Assembly: GCA_009760855.2 (NCBI GenBank)
Contig: WPIO01000010.1
Location: forward strand, 2,009,001 to 2,073,000
Direction: 5' to 3'
From: Cristatella mucedo
Taxonomy: Eukaryota > Bryozoa > Phylactolaemata > Cristatellidae
DNA: 64,000 bases
This document shows, piece after piece, positions 44,761-55,522 of the stretch. Made by a program: the position numbers and the translations under genes. Numbering within the stretch: position 1 is the first letter of the stretch; every line of letters begins with the position of its first letter. The notes beneath the pieces were generated by a model. It ran no database searches. It was not told where the DNA came from and saw only the letters and a program-made list of their open reading frames with translations.

Positions 44761-46008
44761 ATGCTAGATAACGCGACTGCGACTCAGCCGCCTACGCTCA
44801 TGGCCGCCGTCGGCGCATTCGTCGGCGAATTCGACGGTGCATTCGGCGGCACGCCCGGCGGCACGTCCGGCGGCGCGTCCGGCGGCGCATTCGGCGGCAC
44901 GTCCGGCGGCGCTTCGTCGACGATTGAAACCTTACGCGTGGCTAAGGGCACGATCGACGACCCGCTGCCTTTCTGCAATGGCAGCTGCTCCTGGACTGTC
45001 GTATTTGCCATCTCGGGCATCATTTCGATAGCTGCCGTCGCCGTGAATGCGTGCGTCATCGCCATTATCCGGCGGACGCCCGAGATTCGAAAGCAGCCGT
45101 ACAGCGTGCTCATGGTCAGCATGTGCGCCAGCAACTCGCTGACCTCTCTCGTGCGCGGCGTACTTAGCAACTGCGCCATGCAGACGCTCGTCAGTCGCTC
45201 GCTGCCCGGATGCCACGTCGGCGACATCGTCTACAATACGACGACGTTCGTGTCGCTGACGACCATAGCGGTCATGTCGTTCGACCGCTTCCTCGGCGTA
45301 GCGTACCACCTGCGCTACGGCGCCTTGGTGACGACGCGCAAGTACGGCATTTTCGTCGTCGTGCAGTGGCTCGCTTGCGGAGTGCTCAGCGCTGCGCCCG
45401 TGATCACCAAGACGGACCTGTATTGGTGCGTCCGCCGCTTCGGAGGCTGCAGCTACTCCAACAGCGGCTACATCCTGTACGTCCAATCGGTCGCCGTGTA
45501 CGTGCCCTGCGCATGCGTGATGCTCTTCTCGTACGCACGCATCTGGATGGCGATCCGAAGGCTCTCCTCGCGCGCGGCCTCCGCCCCCGACCGGAAGGAG
45601 CGAAATCGAGGCATCAGGACGACAGTCATCATCTTGTCGGCTTTCGTCGTCACGACACTGCCGCGCATCATCGTGGCCTTTGTCATGTATCGCAACACGG
45701 GCGGAATTCCGAGCCGTCGTGACGACGTGGGCAACGGAGTGGAGGACGCCACGTCGCTCTTCCTCAGCTGCAACGCGCTGGCCAGTCCTATAATCTACAG
45801 CCTCACGAACAGGGCGTTCAAGGAGCGCCTGGCAAGGCTCTCGCAATCGGCCGCCAGAAGGCGTTCGCTCTCGAGTGTCGACGCAGCGCCTTGCTCGACG
45901 CCCTCGTCCGGCAGCACGTATGTGCTGAGCAAAGAGCAGCTGAAGCCCCCCGTAGCCGAAAGCCAAAGCATGAATGGATGCTCTGGGAAGAATAGAGTAT
46001 CAGAGTAA
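44761..46008 (+). CDS. Class A (rhodopsin-like) G protein-coupled receptor 2
   Basis: A single-exon frame of 415 residues from the ATG at 44761. The frame is open upstream to TTG 44701 but has no earlier ATG. The N-terminus is about 75 residues with NAT and NGS glycosylation sites and a low-complexity GGTSGGASGGAF-type run (26-52). Membrane segments lie at about 77-102, 114-134, 157-180, 196-215, 237-262, 287-309 and 328-348. Conserved marks: N96 (1.50), C151 with an ECL2 Cys (223/230), D175-R176-F177, W203, P249, P301 and P343/Y346. The same departures as in GPCR 1: N125 at 2.50, T299 at 6.48 and S342 at 7.49. The C-tail has about 60 residues, rich in Ser and basic residues, with probable kinase sites. 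Ligand unknown. It is a same-strand paralogue of 19463-20620. Confidence 0.92.
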   Translation: MLDNATATQPPTLMAAVGAFVGEFDGAFGGTPGGTSGGASGGAFGGTSGGASSTIETLRVAKGTIDDPLPFCNGSCSWTVVFAISGIISIAAVAVNACVIAIIRRTPEIRKQPYSVLMVSMCASNSLTSLVRGVLSNCAMQTLVSRSLPGCHVGDIVYNTTTFVSLTTIAVMSFDRFLGVAYHLRYGALVTTRKYGIFVVVQWLACGVLSAAPVITKTDLYWCVRRFGGCSYSNSGYILYVQSVAVYVPCACVMLFSYARIWMAIRRLSSRAASAPDRKERNRGIRTTVIILSAFVVTTLPRIIVAFVMYRNTGGIPSRRDDVGNGVEDATSLFLSCNALASPIIYSLTNRAFKERLARLSQSAARRRSLSSVDAAPCSTPSSGSTYVLSKEQLKPPVAESQSMNGCSGKNRVSE

Positions 46009-46102
46009 GCCGAGATCGGGAGCGAGCCGTCATGGCCGACTGTGCCTCGCAAGCCGCCACGGCTGGCCGAATCCCGGAACCGACTATTCCGGAACCGACT
46101 AC

Positions 46103-46149
46103 TCTGGCTCAGAAGCGATTCTGCTCTGCGGAATCGCTTCTGAGCCAGA
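46103..46149. other. 22-bp hairpin downstream of GPCR 2
   Basis: CTGGCTCAGAAGCGATTC and GAATCGCTTCTGAGCCAG pair perfectly. Extending both ways gives 22 pairs (one G-U) around a 3-nt TCT loop. It starts 95 bases after the stop codon, so it is probably in the 3' UTR. Confidence 0.85.
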
Positions 46150-46297
46150 TCGATAGAGGAGACTGACTGGATGACCAGCCGCGTCGCGGGTGCCGCTCCG
46201 GCGCGGCCGCACTACTCTGCTCTGATGTGCTCCAGTCAGCTTAAGTCCGTGCCTGTCAGTGCTGAGTCCGCTCCTCTCCAGTTGGATCGTCGGAGCT

Positions 46298-46333
46298 GCT
46301 CCATCCTCCACTCTGACGAGTGGAGGATGGAGC
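46298..46333. other. Perfect 16-bp hairpin downstream of GPCR 2
   Basis: GCTCCATCCTCCACTC (46298-46313) and GAGTGGAGGATGGAGC (46318-46333) are exact complements around a TGAC loop. It is the second hairpin within 330 bases of the GPCR 2 stop. Confidence 0.85.
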
Positions 46334-46433
46334 TTTGCTTTACCCGCAGAAGCTGATAATTTACTTTTCTGACAGTTTAACTGCCCAGCCGGAAGCGGCA
46401 CAGCTGCAGGTCCGCGCGTCGCCATGCTCTTCC

Positions 46434-46437
46434 TCTC

Positions 46438-46506
<69 letters not shown>
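46434..46506. repeat. CT microsatellite (about 70 bp)
   Basis: Pure (CT)n with one CA interruption. Confidence 0.95.
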
Positions 46507-46509
<3 letters not shown>

Positions 46510-47130
46510 TGAACTCGGCTGAATGCGTGAAGTTTTCTTTTCGCTTTTTTCTGCGTATCTCCCCCCCCGGAGCTATCGAGCATAGAGCGAACAGCTGCTG
46601 CTTCTAAGGCCGTTCTTTCTGGTAGCCTGCCGCCAGGAAGTAGCCACGCCCCTGGAGGCGTCTAGCGGCGGCAGCTCTCCAGACTGCTCTCCCAATGCAG
46701 CATTGAGCGCAGTAGAAATACGCCGCGTCGCCGGTAAGCTATTGCGTAGCGGACGACGACGTCGGCGGCGGCGGCGGGTGGCCAAGCTGAGACGCGCGAG
46801 CGAGACGAGCCAACCTGTCACTTAAACACGAATTGAGACATCGTGCTTATCTTGATTTGATGCCGGCATGCGCGTCTTAGAAAAAGCGATCGCTCGTGCG
46901 TCCACGCGACGCGGCGCGGGCTTCCGCATTGGGGAATCCACTAGTCATCCCTAGGAAGCAGCCAGCGCTATGGACCCGAGCGTCCAGATTACGGTTGCCG
47001 TCTCCGACGCATTCGCCGTAAATTGCACGAAGCAGCGTGTCGAACGGCCCGATATAGCGGCGCGGCGCAGGATACAAGGTGCCTTGCGATTGAAAGCGCA
47101 ACGTCTTGAGCCCGACAGAGGGACCTAGGA
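46510..47130. other. No recognisable gene
   Basis: GC-rich, CpG-containing; no motif. A run of eight C is near 46561. Confidence 0.5.
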
Positions 47131-47132
47131 CG

Positions 47133-47223
47133 AGTGATAAAGTGATCACTTGATCCCGTGATCAAGTGATAAAGTGATCACTAGGATCACTTGATCACAA
47201 GGGAATCCTAGGACTTGTCCTAG
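47133..47223. repeat. Nested palindromes and 18-bp direct repeats
   Basis: AGTGATAAAGTGATCACT occurs at 47133-47150 and 47165-47182. GTGATCAAGTGAT (47158-47170) and ATCACTTGATCAC (47186-47198) are perfect complements. CTAGGAC-TT-GTCCTAG follows at 47208-47223. The cluster lies just upstream of the LINE-A copy. Confidence 0.85.
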
Positions 47224-47285
47224 CGATTGCCAAGCACAAGATTGGCTTTCGTCTCCATTGATTCGTTCGTTCAGCTAAAATAGCT

Positions 47286-48686
47286 GTGCCACTCCGGGGC
47301 ACTTCGATCTCTCCACGTCTTCAGCGCCTTAACTACTCTAAACTCCTTTTAACTCCCGGGAGGCTTGTATTACCAACATCCGCACTTAAGACTGGAACCT
47401 ATTTGAACTCGTATATCGAAACCTCACACCTTGCTAGTAAGTTCCAGTCTGGCTTTAGAGCTAATCACTCCACAGAGTCAGCATTGCTTCGGGTATACAA
47501 CGACCTACTTAGGAATGCAGACATGGGTAGAGTGTCTCTTCTTGTTTTGCTCGATCTTTCGGCAGCTTTTGATACCATCGATCACAAAGTACTTCTAGAG
47601 CGCCTCTCATCTCGCCTGGGCATCACTGGCACTGCTCTGCAGTGGTTCAGGTCCTATCTCAGTGGGAGACTCCAGAGTGTTGACGTGAATGGACAAAGAT
47701 CATCTGAAGTACCTCTAAAATATGGAGTACCTCAGGGCTCTGTGCTAGGTCCGGTCCTTTTCACCGTTTATACTCTCCCTCTTGCTGATGTGATTGCCAA
47801 GCACAATCTAGGCTTTCACTTCTATGCGGATGACACTCAGTTGTACCTTTGCTTTGATCCCTCCCAGCCTTCGAGCACCTCAAATTCTCTCAACTCACTT
47901 GCTGCATGCATTGATGACATCCGATCATGGATGGCAGCAAATTTTCTAAAACTAAACGATGATAAAACTAACTTACTAGTTATGGGCAAACCTAGTGTTA
48001 TTCAGAAATTGGAAAGGCTGACTTTCAAAATTGGCTCTGCCAGCATATCTCCAGTTGCATCAGCTCGAAATCTAGGTGTCATATTCCAAAGCGACCTCTC
48101 GTTAGACGACCTTATCAGCTCCACAGTCAAATCAGCCTATTTTCAGCCTCATAACATTGCTAAAATTAGGGCTTGTTTAGATAAGGATACCACGTCCAAG
48201 TTGGTCCATGCATTCGTGACATCTCGTCTCGACTTCTGCAACTCACTGCTTACTGGCCTACCAGCATGTGCGATCAGGCGATTGCAGCTGGTGCAAAACT
48301 CTGCAGCTAGGCTTGTCTGTCGTGAGCGTCGCAGTTGCCACATTACTCCACTTCTCGCCGACCTGCACTGGTTACCAGTCAAGCAACGGATTGACTTCAA
48401 GGTTTTGTCGCTCACTTTTAGGTCTCTTCATTCTATGGCTCCAGCCTATCTTTCAGAGATACTACCCCATCAGGCAAAGCATCGTACCACTCGCTTTTCG
48501 GAATCCAACAGTCTACAAATACCTCGTACAAACCTTAAATCCTTTGGAGACCGTGCATTTAGCTCGTGTGCTCCCAAAGCCTGGAACTCCCTCCCGACCT
48601 GCATCAGAACATCCCCTGACCTGACCACATTTAAAAGAAACTTAAAAACATACCTATTTAGGACAGCATTTAGTGGGTCCTTGTGA
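47286..48686 (+). CDS. LINE-A reverse transcriptase, 5'-truncated open frame
   Basis: An uninterrupted 466-codon frame of which LINE homology starts near 47400 (NSYIETSHLASKFQSGFRAN). RT blocks are intact: VLLDLSAAFDTIDHKVLLER (motif A), KYGVPQGSVLGPVLFTVY (B), FHFYADDTQLYLCF (C, catalytic Asp pair), FLKLNDDKTNLLVMG (D) and SARNLGVIFQSDLSL (E). Then come the conserved C-terminal LADLHWLPVKQRIDFK, CAPKAWNSLPTCIR and TFKRNLKTYLF. This wording places it in the CR1/L2 group. The endonuclease half is missing, so it cannot move on its own, but the lack of stops indicates a recent insertion. The natural start codon lies outside this copy. Confidence 0.9.
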   Translation: MPLRGTSISPRLQRLNYSKLLLTPGRLVLPTSALKTGTYLNSYIETSHLASKFQSGFRANHSTESALLRVYNDLLRNADMGRVSLLVLLDLSAAFDTIDHKVLLERLSSRLGITGTALQWFRSYLSGRLQSVDVNGQRSSEVPLKYGVPQGSVLGPVLFTVYTLPLADVIAKHNLGFHFYADDTQLYLCFDPSQPSSTSNSLNSLAACIDDIRSWMAANFLKLNDDKTNLLVMGKPSVIQKLERLTFKIGSASISPVASARNLGVIFQSDLSLDDLISSTVKSAYFQPHNIAKIRACLDKDTTSKLVHAFVTSRLDFCNSLLTGLPACAIRRLQLVQNSAARLVCRERRSCHITPLLADLHWLPVKQRIDFKVLSLTFRSLHSMAPAYLSEILPHQAKHRTTRFSESNSLQIPRTNLKSFGDRAFSSCAPKAWNSLPTCIRTSPDLTTFKRNLKTYLFRTAFSGSL

Positions 48687-48922
48687 TTCTTCCTTGATGT
48701 GCTTATGCGTGCTGACACTGTTCATGCTGCCACTAACCACATTTGCATGCTGACCCAGTGCATGTAACCCCTAACCATGTTATTCATTTTGTTTGTTTTT
48801 CAAGCATGATTTTACTTACTATTCTATTGCGTATCACTTTGCAGCAAATGTAAAGCGCCTAGAAAGAGATTAAGTTCTCTGAGGGCGCTTTATCAAGTGC
48901 AATATTATTATTATTATTATTT
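47395..48922 (+). mobile_element. LINE-A copy, best preserved, 5'-truncated
   Basis: The element contains the RT frame above and a 240-base 3' UTR with GCTTATGCGTGCTGACACTG and CATGCTGACCCAGTGCATGT. The terminal bipartite hairpin is at 48852-48891: AAAGCGCC/GGCGCTTT outer stem, AGAGA/TCTCT inner stem, TTAAGT loop. It is followed by (ATT)n. The other LINE-A relics in the window align to this copy. Confidence 0.9.
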
Positions 48923-49190
48923 CCTCAAACTGATTGGCAAAGAGACCAGCTTAATACTTATGGGGCACACCTAGTGTCAGTCCTTGTGGATCAACGCAAG
49001 AACTTTGCTCTGTATCCGTCGGTCAACCGGCTGCCATCCTAGCCCTTTCACCAAAAAGGACACGTGATCAAACTTCTAGAATTTATAAACTAGCCTTGCA
49101 GCCGTATTTCTCGCCAGCTGCAGTAGCCTCGTGGTTTTTTCGGTATCGCATCCAAAAGGGAATTAAAAAAATCCAGCTCAAACAGAAACA
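48923..49190. other. No recognisable gene
   Basis: Unassigned spacer. Confidence 0.5.
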
Positions 49191-49194
49191 GGGA

Positions 49195-49485
49195 GCTAGT
49201 TAAGTTCTTTGCAAGCCACCGTCGAAGACAGTTCCTAGCCTTAAATAGGGATCAGTGGTGATGGCTAGCTGCGGAAGCAGTCTTCTTTACAAAACTTTCA
49301 AACTGTAGGCAGTTTCGAAGACGACACCTCCTACATTTAGAGCCCGTGGTGACGGTCACACAACAGCATCACCTGTTAGTAGAGCAAAGTCTTCTAGTCC
49401 AGCCACACGCTCGGGGTGTCCTATGAGTAGCAGTTTCTTTTTATCGTCGTTCGGTTTAAAAAAAAATCGGCCGACTTCCAGGATC
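49195..49485 (-). pseudogene. LINE-B RT relic
   Basis: TTTGCAAGCCACCGTCGAAG, CTTCTAGTCCAGCCACACGC and GGGGTGTCCTATGAGTAGCA match 62850-63080, which encodes motif D (NFLKLNGDKTKLLLVGHPK) onward of LINE-B on the minus strand. Frames are broken. Confidence 0.75.
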
Positions 49486-49619
49486 GAGTATCTGCAAAGC
49501 AAGCATTTAGTTTATCAGTCGCCACTCGCTAGATGATCACCTTAGCTAAAAATCATTCACGTTTTATCACGCATAATTGTGTAGAGAAAAATACATGTAG
49601 ACGGAGCGGAGCAGTACGG

Positions 49620-49930
49620 AGCATGTAAGCTAATAGTTGTCTTTTTAAATGTGATTGATTCAGGGGATATAGCGATGTCCGTCAACAGTCAGTTAGCAAC
49701 AGTCTTTATCGGCAGCATGGGAGCTGCAGGCACTTTCTCCAAAGGATTTTAGGTTGCTTAGTAACGCAGCTAAATGACGAGTAGGAGGGGCCGTTTGTCT
49801 AAAGCGAAGCCTGGTGGGTGAACTTTGCTGGTCGCGATAAGCTAAGAAGAAGCCCAGCGAAAGATTCTCTTGAGCTAATTTGAGCCTTTGGAGATGGAGG
49901 TAAAGTTTGACACCTAAGCCAAACACTGGT
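49620..49930 (-). pseudogene. LINE-A-like RT C-terminal relic, diverged
   Basis: The minus frame ends with LSNLKSFGESACSSHAADK, corresponding to PRTNLKSFGDRAFSSCAPK of LINE-A. It is directly followed on the + strand by the tail of another minus-strand LINE-A copy. Confidence 0.6.
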
Positions 49931-49954
49931 TATCTAAGAATGTAATATCAATAG

Positions 49955-50417
49955 CAATGGTAATCATATACTTGATAAAGCGCCCTCGGAGAACTCATTC
50001 TCTTTCTAGGCGCTTTACATTTGCTGCAAAGGAGACACGATCGAATGTTAATTGGTACCATGCTTGATAAACAACATGAATAACATGGTTAGCGGTGACA
50101 TGCACAGGGTCAGCATGCAATTGTGGCTAGTGGCAGCACGCAACAGTGTGAGCACGCATAAGCACACAAAAAACGAAACGAATCACAAGGACTGACTAAG
50201 TGCTGTTATAAATAGGCGCGTTTTTAATTTCTTTTTAAATTTGATCAAGTCAGGGGATGTCGTGACGGAAGTCGGTAGTGAGTTCCAGGCTTTGGGAGCA
50301 TACGAACTAAAAGCACGGTCTCCAAAGGATTTGAGGTTTGTACGAGGTATAGTTAAACAGCTAGATTCCAAAAAGCGGGTGGAACGATGCTTAGCCTGGT
50401 GGGGCAGCAGATCTCAT
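49955..50417 (-). pseudogene. LINE-A 5'-truncated copy: RT C-terminus and tail
   Basis: The tail hairpin (GCGCCCTCGGAGAACTCATT, CTCTTTCTAGGCGCTTTAC) is at the left end. The minus frame 50371-50183 reads SSCLTIPRTNLKSFGDRAFS, SYAPKAWNSLPTSVTTSPDL and KFKKKLKTRLFITALSQSL, with no stop. It is truncated near 50417. Confidence 0.88.
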
Positions 50418-50446
50418 AGCTCGGAGCAGCCCATTGGCAGTAACGA

Positions 50447-50565
50447 CTGCTGCAAATGTCCAGCTGCAAATGTCCAGCTGCAAATGTTCAGCTACAAACG
50501 TCCAGTTACAAATGTCCAGCTACAAATGTCCAGCTACAAATATCCACTACAAATGTCCAGCACTG
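50447..50565. repeat. 12-bp minisatellite (CAAATGTCCAGC)n, about 9-10 units
   Basis: CAAATGTCCAGC with a T/G/A linker is repeated, with G/A and T/C variants. It lies just beyond the 5' truncation point of the minus-strand LINE-A copy. Frames across it (Cys-Pro-Ala and similar) are artefacts. Confidence 0.9.
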
Positions 50566-50649
50566 GCCATAGCGTACAGAACTCGCAGGTCGAAGCCAGT
50601 GCACAACTGTCTGGCTCAAATCCGTGGGCAATCGAGTGACTAGTTTACA

Positions 50650-52215
50650 TAGCTTCGGCTGCTATGACGCCCAGCCCGAGATTGCAGCGTAGCCAACTGC
50701 GAACCAATTATCGTCCGGGAATCGCAAATAAAATATTAACAGTTGCAATCTGGATGGTGAAGCGCACGTACGTTTCACTTTGCAAATCGCTGCAAGAGAA
50801 TTAATATCCAGGATTTAATGACGTGCGTGGTATCATTCTTATGCCAGCATACTAAAGCTCGCAAGAAATTCATAAGGGCTTCTGTTTAGCTGGACACCTG
50901 GATAGTAACTATCTTTGAATCCTGTACGGTTACCGTTCTAAAAAGTAGGAGGGAAACCGAAGTAAGAACTAATGCAGTTGTCCAAATTTCGTGGGTGCCT
51001 AAAGTGAAGCTCACTTGGACTCACATGTTCTATAGTCATTGCCACGTCTGACACATCTGGCTTGTGAAAGGTTCAGGTGCAGCTGCTGATTAGGAGTCAG
51101 TTGTGGGTGCTTCATTTGGCAATCACACCCTGGTCGGATTACCAAGGGTGGCTAACCACCTATTTAAATATTTTTTAAATTCACCATTTAAATGCAAGCA
51201 TTCTTTATTAGCAAGATTATGACCGGAAACTGGCCTGAAAATTCATGTGATAGTTGACCTACCCAGCGAGGAAAGGCGTTCTGATAATTTACAGCGTCGG
51301 GACAATGATGCATGCTATATCGCGACGTGCATTGCGGAGAGGACTTCTTACAGAATTCATCCCTTCTATTTTTTCACGATACCTTATGCACTTTAGCCAA
51401 CTCAAGAAAGCTTATAGCGTTCGCTTCCAATTCTGCTCTTATTAAAGTATGGATGCATAAGATGGCAGCACTGCTCCAGGGCAGTTGGCGAGCATTTGCG
51501 AACTTCGATGCAGCAGCAACTGCAACTCGCTAGCTGTGCTTGGTGAGACCTCAAATTACCGGTATTTGTCTATTGACGGCGAAGACTAGCACCCTTTCGA
51601 GTGCTGTGCTTTTGGCCCAAGGAACTTCGTGCAGAAGCGATTGCAGCGCTTATAGCAACCGTGTGAGCCTCACCGGAAGTCTGAAAGCTAAATCAAAGGC
51701 GAGGCCGCCCTGTACGGATAGCAAGGGCAGGAACAAGCTGGTTTCGTCGGTGCAATCTATGAAGGTCTAGTGACGCTTCACTTCTTTGCCACGTGGCAGG
51801 CAAAGGATATAGGAACGCTGCGGCGAGCGCCATGAGCCGCAGCAGCTAAAAGGCCGTTGCCGAACCTCAGAGTTCACTGAGTTCAGAGTTCGCAGAGTGG
51901 CGCTAGTCCATGCAGACGCGATACTTGTAGACGCACGTGCCTACAGTAGATGGTTCTCGACTACAAACGGGTATGCCGACTGGGTAGCAGAACGCGGAAA
52001 CAATCCGGAGAAACAATCCTGCACGTTAATGCATTAGGTTCGTGACGTTAGTGCAGGGCAGCTTATTTCACAGCCAAGGGATGGCAAAAGAGTAGGCAAT
52101 TAAATGCTTTTCACTAGCTAGGAGCCCAAATTAACGCTCACAATCGGCCCTGTTAGCATATGCCCTGTTGAATCTGTACACAATTTAGTTTACCTATTTA
52201 AAAGTGACCGTTAAT
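50650..52215. other. No recognisable gene
   Basis: Short frames (51254-51770 +) without motifs. Confidence 0.45.
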
Positions 52216-52221
52216 TAGAGG

Positions 52222-53035
52222 ACCACTTCAGCTCCACAGTCAAGTCGGCCTACTTCCAGATACATAACATTACTAAAATTCTGGCTTGTTTAGACAGGGA
52301 TACCACATCTAGAGTGGTCCATGCATTTGTGCCATCCAGTCTTGACTTCTGCAACTTAGTGTTTGCTGGTCTACCAGCCTATGCACTCAGGTGGTTTCAG
52401 CTGGTGCAAAACTCTGCAGCTAGGCATGTCTGTCGTGAGCGTCACTGTTGCCACAAGACAGCACGTCTTGCAGACATGTACCTGCTACCAGTCAAACAAC
52501 GCATCGACATCAAGGTTCTGTCACTCACATTTAGGTCCCTTTATTCTTTGGCTCCAGGATATTTATCAAATCTACTCCTCCACTCGGTTGAGCAGCGTTC
52601 CACTAGCTTTTCGGAATCTAATCATGTATCTATAATTCATACGAACCTCAAATCCTTTTGAGACCGTGCCTTTAGTTGCTTCGTATGGTCCCAAAGCCCG
52701 GAATTCACTTCCGACTTGCGTCACGAAATCTGACTTGACCAAATTTGAAAAGAAGCTAAAAACACATCTATGTGTCATGCCATTTAGTGACTCCATGTAA
52801 TCCGGCCTCTACGCGCTTATGCGTGCTGACACTGAGCGTTCTGCCACTAATCATATTTGCATGCTAGCCTGTGGATGCCACCCCTAACCATGTTATGCAT
52901 GTTGTCATTGAGCATGTTCCCTCTAACCTCGATCGTGCTTCATCTTTAGAAAATATTAAGTACCTAGAACGATATTGAGTTTTCTGCGGTGGGCGGGGGA
53001 GCTATATCAAATATATTATTATTACCATTATAAAT
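52222..53035 (+). pseudogene. LINE-A RT C-terminal relic and tail
   Basis: The frame 52314-52661 reads LQ-type VQNSAARHVCRERHCCHKTA, MYLLPVKQRIDIKVLSLTFR and YLSNLLLHSVEQRSTSFSES, then a TGA stop interrupts NLKSF-DRAF. The 3' UTR (GCTTATGCGTGCTGACACTG, CACCCCTAACCATGTTATGC) and a decayed hairpin follow, and the copy ends (ATT)n at about 53020. Confidence 0.88.
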
Positions 53036-53039
53036 TAAA

Positions 53040-55500
53040 ACTGGCTAAAAGTGACGACAGATTTTAAGTTTAGGTGGTCTAAGCCAAAGATCATCAAACC
53101 TATATGGTTCCTAATTATTGGAATTCATGACCTAGAAATAATATAATATAGCAGACGATGCAGCATTCCAAAGTTGAGCCATACTTTCTTAAATTAAGGC
53201 CGTTCTTGGCCCGGATAATTTAGGAAACATAAGTTAACCAAACTTAGTTAGACCGTAAGTCATTCAGCTTCATAGCTCGTCGGACTCAAGCGTAAATTAC
53301 GATTGATGAGGATTTTTTACATTTTTTTCTTCACAGCCGGAACCACCGAAACCAACTCGTCCGCAAAGGTATTGGGGACAGCCACTACAGTGCCAAGTTT
53401 GGCTCAAATGCTTCTCTTAAACGTTGGCCTTCCAGAGATGCTGATCATAAGAACATCACTTGGCAGGAGACAGGCGAGCATTTTAAATTATACTCGTGTC
53501 TCAAAGGATAACCAAAATTACCTCGAAAATAAGAGCATGATTAGTGCAAAAATCACACGGAGGAGCAAAACTTCATGCACCTGTGCAAAAACAATTTTAA
53601 CTGCGACTTATCGTCTATAAACACTGGCATCGTCTCACTCATTTCCTCGTGTCTGCCGCGCTCAGCTATAACTCTGTGAGGTATGGTGGGCAACAAGAAG
53701 ATCTATTAGGTGAGCATTCGCCCACTAGCTGACTTTCGAAACCCAGGGAACAATTAAGTTTAAGCAACTCGGAGCACACAGTTCAATTTTCTTCCTTTTG
53801 CAGAATGCGGAATTTTAAGAAACTCTTTCGTGGGCGTGACCATACATATTCGGTCGACAGGAAGAGTTGCTAAGATAACAACATAGCGCTCATCGATTTA
53901 AAATCTCATCGACATGAACACTGAGGACACGCGTCCATCACGACACGCAAAGCAGATGCTTTCCCATGCCCACCAAAAGGTGACGACGAGTGGTGGTCGG
54001 AATAGAGGACGCATGAAATCAAGTAGCAGTCTTTAACAAGTATCATATAGAACTGCCACCGCATTGAACTTTAGAAACTCACGGCACCTCTTTGATTACA
54101 GTAACGATGGTTGTCAATTTTCCATGACTTCTAGTGCGTGCCCAGTGCAGCAGCAATATTGCAGATTGTAAAGCCAGTCAACTCTCATATAAGAAGCAAT
54201 CCATCACAGAAGCTGTGTGAACAGGGGCGAAGCAAGTTTACGAGTCATGCTACAGGCCGTATGCCGATAATTTATGGAGAAGCTCCTACCTAGGAAAGCG
54301 GTCCTAGTCTGCATCGAGGCCACGGGTAGATATTAATCCAGAATTGTAGCACACGGCACGAAAATTTATCGCACTTTATCAAACCACGGACCCTGAAAAC
54401 CATATATCTTCACTGTACATGCAAACCTCCGCAAGCTCGGCTAAGATATCAGTAATGATGCAATTGTGTACTTCTAGAACTGGGGATACCCAAAGGCAAG
54501 CGCAGAAACTGACAGTGACAGACGGGCGTTGCCATAGCGGCGCGTCAGAACGCCGACAGCCGTATGGCGGAGTACTTTAAGGAGACCAGACTTTATACGT
54601 CAAGTCTACAGAAGTAATTACGTCGATTTAGGCTGGTGAAGAACTGACCAGGTGCCAACAATTTTTTAATGCTTGAAGTGTATAAAATTAAGAAGGAGAG
54701 AGAACCTAGAACAAATTGCCTCTGGTCCACGCTTGGCGAACAGCAAAGAAATCAGAATTAACCCGGTCACTGGCCTCAGTGACCGGAGCCAATATGCCAT
54801 CTAGAACTATTTCGTCAAGCTGACAAAGCATCCGGTCATTTGCAAGGCATGCACGTGCCATCGGTATCATAGGCTTACATTGGAATGAAGGTTAGTGGTG
54901 TAAGCACACGCAAGCTCGCCGACTTTTCCAAAGACACCCGCAAATTCAAATAGAAAAAAGATTTCGGTGGTGGTGTAGGCCATATTGGCGGGTGCAGAAG
55001 CAGTTATTCTCAAACTCCACAGGATAGGCGGCGGTAGGAGTGATGCGACGTCGCTCTCCAGAACGAAATAAATTCTAGTCAATGCTATTCCGGCGGTCCT
55101 TGTAGGCGACATGGAACGAAGCATGACTAAAAATGTTGAGAATTTCTATGCCATCAAAACAAAAAAGCTCAGTGCTCGCCATTTGTCGCATCACGTCGGC
55201 AAAAATCGGGGCAGGTAAACGAGGATTCAGATTACGCGAAGCGTAGGTCAGAGTTAGAAGATGCACCGGTGCACCGAGCATGACATACCACGAGCCTGGG
55301 TCATCGGCTTCGAAAGTGTGAAGAAACTTTGCTGCAGCGATTCATAATTTATAGTTATGACGGCTGACTGTTGATCTCCTTGTCGCTCGGTCGTCCGGAA
55401 ATGGTTAAGCTCACAATTTCCCCGCATAAGTCTCTTTGATGCTAGAGCCTATGGTAACTAAAAGACTGTTGGAAATGGAGAGCCTTGGATGAGGCATTCT
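53040..55500. other. No recognisable gene
   Basis: Two overlapping minus frames (55281-55075 and 55124-54867) may be one decayed coding stretch, but no family is recognised. A 105-codon + frame at 53303-53620 is also unassigned. Confidence 0.35.
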
Positions 55501-55522
55501 TTGCAGTATTTATCAATATAAC

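Noticed and set aside
44932-45966. 344-codon minus-strand open frame over GPCR 2
   Set aside because: Same cause as the antisense frame over GPCR 1. The receptor reading has clear family motifs and this one has none.
54867-55281. Two overlapping minus frames as one frameshifted gene
   Set aside because: They would join after a frameshift, but I find no family resemblance, so I left them unassigned.
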